Shown one piece after another: positions 47,503 through 50,383 of a stretch of 50,383 bases of DNA. A program made the translations under genes and the position numbers. The stretch spans positions 1 through 50,383 of IMG/VR virus record IMGVR_UViG_3300030101_002870. One strand, given 5' to 3'. Positions within the stretch are counted from its first letter, which is position 1. Every line of letters begins with the position of its first letter. The DNA comes from a virus. The notes beneath the pieces were generated by a model. The model was not told the DNA's origin. It searched no databases and worked only from the letters and a program-made list of their open reading frames with translations.

Positions 47503-47847
47503 CTATTCCTCCATTTGTATGGTTGCTTTTTTACTATCTGCTTTTGCAGAGTAAGCATTAAATCCCATAAACGCAGCTACAACACCTGAAGCTGCAATCA
47601 CATATACACTTGCAATATCAGTTATTAAAGTGGCTGCTTTATCAAAACCTAAAACACTAGCTAATAAAATTATAAACGGATAAATTAACATTCCTGCTAA
47701 TGCAAAACCTGTAAATCTACGCTCAGCATTACGTTTTAAATCACGATCAACCATCTCTAACCTACGGTCTTCTAAGGCTAGTTTATTCCATTCAGCTTTA
47801 TCGATAACTCCGTTACCATTAGTATCTGCTTTTTTAAATTCTGTCAT
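47503..47847 (-). CDS. EF-hand plus two-TM protein, holin-like
   Basis: This 114-aa protein has an N-terminal EF-hand loop DTNGNGVIDKAEW (residues 8-20), a charged linker (EDRRLEMVDRDLKRNAERR), and two membrane segments (about 46-70, TGFALAGMLIYPFIILLASV; about 74-99, ITDIASVYVIAASGVVAAFM). The design, a calcium site before a small hairpin membrane protein, recurs in marine and cyanophage genomes. A second holin, antiholin or calcium-sensing lysis factor is likely, given the 3-TM holin 1 kb away. Confidence 0.7.
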   Translation of the reverse strand: MTEFKKADTNGNGVIDKAEWNKLALEDRRLEMVDRDLKRNAERRFTGFALAGMLIYPFIILLASVLGFDKAATLITDIASVYVIAASGVVAAFMGFNAYSAKADSKKATIQMEE

Positions 47848-47854
47848 ACATCAC

Positions 47855-48970
47855 CTAATAATTTTTTAAAAACTCTCTTGCATCTCTTCCCATAGGGGTA
47901 TCTGCTAGTACAGTTGGGTTTTCTTTAATTTGTTGTAATATATTATCTGGTTTACTAATCATCCAACCACTGACTCTTTCAGAATCTAAAAATGTTTCTG
48001 GATCTCCAAGTTTTCTAACCTCAACTTGTTTTAAAAAATTATCTAAAGCATCAGGATGTATAAATGTATCATCGTCTACAAGTTCGTCTGCAACACGTCC
48101 TAGTTCTACATCGCTCATATTTTCAAACATTTCTTTTACCGCTTGTTTTTCTGACGCATTAAACACTTTGTTTAAATTATTTCCTTGTTTATCTCTTATA
48201 TAATCTCCATTTGGAATGTTTTTTTGAAAAATGCGTGCTGCTTGTCCTTGATAATCAAACAATGTTTCTAATGCGTCGTCATATAATCTTGTTGACTCTC
48301 TAATTGCTGATGGATTTGTATCTAGATATGCTCCAAATTTGCTGTCTAACTCACTTTCTTCTTTCATGATATTGTCGTATTTTTTCATTCCCGACAACAC
48401 CTCTTTAATCCCCCCAACTATTTTAGGGGAAGCTTTAGCTACTGTAGCTCCTTCAATAGTTTTTGCTGTAGGCATTATTTCTTCTATTCCTCTTACAGCA
48501 GGAACTACCGATAAAATTCCTGCTGTTCCTGCTTTTTTCATAAAATCTCTTTTACTCGGATCGGCAATTTTTACAGCTTGTTCTGCAACCTCATCAGAAG
48601 CTCCTAAAGGATAAAACAATTCTTGCATATATCTTAATCCTGCTTTCATAGGCTCTTTAGCTCCATAGGCAATACGACCTGCAATAGGACCTGCACTTAA
48701 TAAAGCAGTATCTAATAATGCGCCTAATCCTGCTTGGTAATCCTTACCTCCTGAGTCGAAAAATTGTCCTGATTTACCCGTCATTTCCCTAGCCATTGTA
48801 ATAGGATTCATCGCAACAGCTAAATCACCTGCCTGTTTAGCTGCTAGACTATACGGTCTTAATTCAGGTGGAATATAAGGTGTGACTGTTTTACGCAACG
48901 CCTGTGGTATCCCTCTTAATTCAGGAGGGATATAAGACTTAATCCTATTTGCAACAGTTTGTTCGTCCAT
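47855..48970 (-). CDS. virion-associated protein with duplicated YIPPELR motif and internal Tat-like segment
   Basis: This 371-aa protein has an N-terminal motif YIPPELR that occurs twice (residues 13-19 and 32-38). Residues about 139-158 read SKRDFMKKAGTAGILSVVP, which looks like a twin-arginine-type signal but lies inside the protein. An alanine/glycine segment (residues 82-103) could be membrane-interacting. The C-terminal half is acidic and helical. No enzyme domain is seen. By position it may be ejected with the DNA. Confidence 0.55.
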   Translation of the reverse strand: MDEQTVANRIKSYIPPELRGIPQALRKTVTPYIPPELRPYSLAAKQAGDLAVAMNPITMAREMTGKSGQFFDSGGKDYQAGLGALLDTALLSAGPIAGRIAYGAKEPMKAGLRYMQELFYPLGASDEVAEQAVKIADPSKRDFMKKAGTAGILSVVPAVRGIEEIMPTAKTIEGATVAKASPKIVGGIKEVLSGMKKYDNIMKEESELDSKFGAYLDTNPSAIRESTRLYDDALETLFDYQGQAARIFQKNIPNGDYIRDKQGNNLNKVFNASEKQAVKEMFENMSDVELGRVADELVDDDTFIHPDALDNFLKQVEVRKLGDPETFLDSERVSGWMISKPDNILQQIKENPTVLADTPMGRDAREFLKNY

Positions 48971-48972
48971 TA

Positions 48973-49206
48973 TTACGTCAGATAAGCTTTACCAAATCCC
49001 TTTTTAGCAGCTCTAACTCCTTGGGGTCGCATTTTTTTATTAGGCTTACTTTCAATTATACCACCATGACTTTTCTCAACCAACTTAGGCATAGGGATAC
49101 CAAATATCTTTTCATACTGGCTAGGAAACTCTCTTGCAATATCAGAGGCTGCTTCTTCATTACCCTCTTCAGCTAACTGTATAAGCTGCTTTAATCGTTT
49201 ATCCAT
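48973..49206 (-). CDS. small protein with Gly-rich basic C-terminus
   Basis: This 77-aa protein has an acidic N-terminal helix (LKQLIQLAEEGNEEAASDIA) and a basic tail ending PQGVRAAKKGFGKAYLT. The tail pattern (SHGGI..., then RGVRAAKxGFGKA) is common in tiny proteins encoded near the portal of marine phages. It abuts the next upstream gene (49207), so the two are co-expressed. Function unknown. Confidence 0.6.
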   Translation of the reverse strand: MDKRLKQLIQLAEEGNEEAASDIAREFPSQYEKIFGIPMPKLVEKSHGGIIESKPNKKMRPQGVRAAKKGFGKAYLT

Positions 49207-49434
49207 TTATCTAACTCCTCTGAATTTTACCCCTGCGAACGCAGAACCGCCACCACGACTAATCCTATCAGTATCGGAGGAAGGATAGGCGTTCCCCATA
49301 AAGTAAGGTTGTCCACCATGCGACAACTTCTGACGATTATTTTTCTTAGTTTCTCTACCCATGCTAGGAACACCAAAAATAATTGCGATATCAATAGATT
49401 TTCCTTTTTTACCTTTAGCTTTCTTTTTAGACAT
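49207..49434 (-). CDS. small Lys/Gly-rich protein next to portal
   Basis: The start at 49434 (MSKKKAKGKKG) follows the portal stop by one base, with GAGGGG upstream; an ATG at 49470 would overlap the portal gene. The product has 75 aa, a lysine-rich N-terminus and the C-terminal pattern RISRGGGSAFAGVKFRGVR, a glycine-rich tail I know from tiny marine phage proteins. Function unknown. Confidence 0.6.
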   Translation of the reverse strand: MSKKKAKGKKGKSIDIAIIFGVPSMGRETKKNNRQKLSHGGQPYFMGNAYPSSDTDRISRGGGSAFAGVKFRGVR

Positions 49435-49435
49435 A

Positions 49436-50383
49436 TTATCCCCTCGTTTGATTTTGTTTCTGCAGAGCAATACGAGCTCTCATCTGGGCTATATCCTCCG
49501 TACTCTCTATACGGTCACGTCCTAACTGGAAATTTTGTTGAGCGCGTTGTTGGTCAAGTGCTAATTTTTGCTGATCATTTTGTTGGTCAGCTATCATTTC
49601 TTGTTGACGTAACTGCAACTCTTGCTCTTTTATGCGTACGAGTGGGTCTTGTTCTTGTGCAGGTGGTTGTGATTTTTGATACTCAGCAATTAATTGTGCT
49701 TGTAATTGAGCAACTTGAGCAGGATCTACTTGCTGCCCTTGCATCTGTTGTTGCGCCATAACCATAGCCTTCATACCAAGATGTTCGTAAATGTGTTTTT
49801 CTAAGGTCATTAATAAAGGCGGTTGCATCTGTGCAACCTTACTATTCATATATGCAGAATGCACCGCGATATGTGCATCATGGTCTTGTTGCGGAAATGC
49901 TTGCATTTTACCCTGTCCTGCTGCCGCCTTACTCGCCTCTTGGTTTTCAGTAGAAGGATCCATAGGTTGTGGTTCTGGCTCTGGGTTTAATATTTGCTCA
50001 ATATTACTTACACCCAATGCCTCATACACACGCTTATATGACTCATATAAATTATGCAAATCAGGTGCAGCTTGAGCTAACTTCAACTGCTCTTGTGCTA
50101 AAACAACTCTTTGCGACATACTAAAAATATTTGGGTCACTTACTGGTAAAATATCTACACGATTATCAAAATCTTGCATTTTTATCATACCATCTACACC
50201 AACATTATATGGATAAGGTGTAGGATCTTCTGCAAACAACCGCGCAAGCATCCTTAACTCTGATTTCATAGAAGTATGCAGCCGTTTATGCACAGCACTC
50301 ACAATCCGTGAGCCACGTTCCAATAATGCGATAGTAGTACCGACAGGCATTTCTTGATTACCCTGCCCCATGCCCATATCAGT
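49436..50383 (-). CDS. portal protein, C-terminal part (cut by window edge)
   Basis: The reading frame runs off the right edge without a true start, so this is a fragment of more than 315 codons. Its content fits the C-terminal part of a podovirus portal: helices with VGTTIALLERGSRIVSAVHK, DFDNRVDILPVSDPNIFSMS and KVYEALGVSNIEQIL-like segments, then a long Gln/Ala-rich coiled-coil tail (residues about 180-310). Portals feed DNA into the head and connect to the adaptors. The tail is richer in Q than most. Confidence 0.8.
   Translation of the reverse strand, partial: TDMGMGQGNQEMPVGTTIALLERGSRIVSAVHKRLHTSMKSELRMLARLFAEDPTPYPYNVGVDGMIKMQDFDNRVDILPVSDPNIFSMSQRVVLAQEQLKLAQAAPDLHNLYESYKRVYEALGVSNIEQILNPEPEPQPMDPSTENQEASKAAAGQGKMQAFPQQDHDAHIAVHSAYMNSKVAQMQPPLLMTLEKHIYEHLGMKAMVMAQQQMQGQQVDPAQVAQLQAQLIAEYQKSQPPAQEQDPLVRIKEQELQLRQQEMIADQQNDQQKLALDQQRAQQNFQLGRDRIESTEDIAQMRARIALQKQNQTRG

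Overview
The window is part of the genome of a tailed double-stranded DNA phage. It is AT-rich. Many of its structural proteins follow patterns I associate with short-tailed (podovirus-like) phages of marine bacteria: tail-nozzle and adaptor proteins, very large internal-virion-type proteins, and small basic and glycine-rich proteins. I see no sheath, no tape-measure protein, no integrase, no terminase and no tRNA gene. The right edge cuts the portal gene, and the terminase probably lies beyond it. The host cannot be named from sequence alone; a marine Gram-negative bacterium is my inference.

All genes but one are on the minus strand, so they read from high to low coordinates. From 50383 to about 40800 is the head and lysis block: portal, internal or virion-associated proteins, an EF-hand membrane protein, a 2OG-Fe(II) oxygenase, a 3-TM holin, a GH108 endolysin, a GroES-like co-chaperonin, scaffold, head proteins and the major capsid protein, which is followed by a strong terminator. 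From 40815 to 38731 is a cluster of very small lysine-rich proteins. From 38720 to 29105 come connectors and tail: two adaptor proteins that both carry the same inserted beta module, a zinc-ribbon plus cupredoxin-like fusion, repeat proteins, a 992-aa fibre with seven 72-residue repeats and an S74 self-cleaving chaperone, and the tail hub. From 28986 to 18959 are large internal-virion-type proteins and small membrane proteins.

The only plus-strand gene (17519-18958) is a SNF2-type helicase. It diverges from the replication block across an AT-rich spacer. The replication block (17191-10948) has an ssDNA-binding-like protein, an archaeo-eukaryotic (TOTE-type) primase, a UvrD/Rep-like helicase and a DUF932 protein. 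Next comes a tightly packed set (10866-3541): a DNA base hypermodification (HMUDK_hel-type) protein, a glycosyltransferase, a thymidylate-synthase-like enzyme whose sequence fits a pyrimidine hydroxymethylase, two small proteins, a family A DNA polymerase, an HD phosphohydrolase and a cytidylyltransferase. I read it as a candidate pathway that replaces thymine in the phage genome by a hydroxymethyl-uracil derivative and then decorates it. The left end (3494-39) holds small early-type genes, a DUF6876 protein and a SleB-like wall hydrolase.

Five intergenic regions, on both strands, share an 18-bp element of form GATAA-N8-TTRTC, each followed by a TATAAT-like box. This looks like a phage-wide promoter or operator set, which I did not recognise from any described phage.
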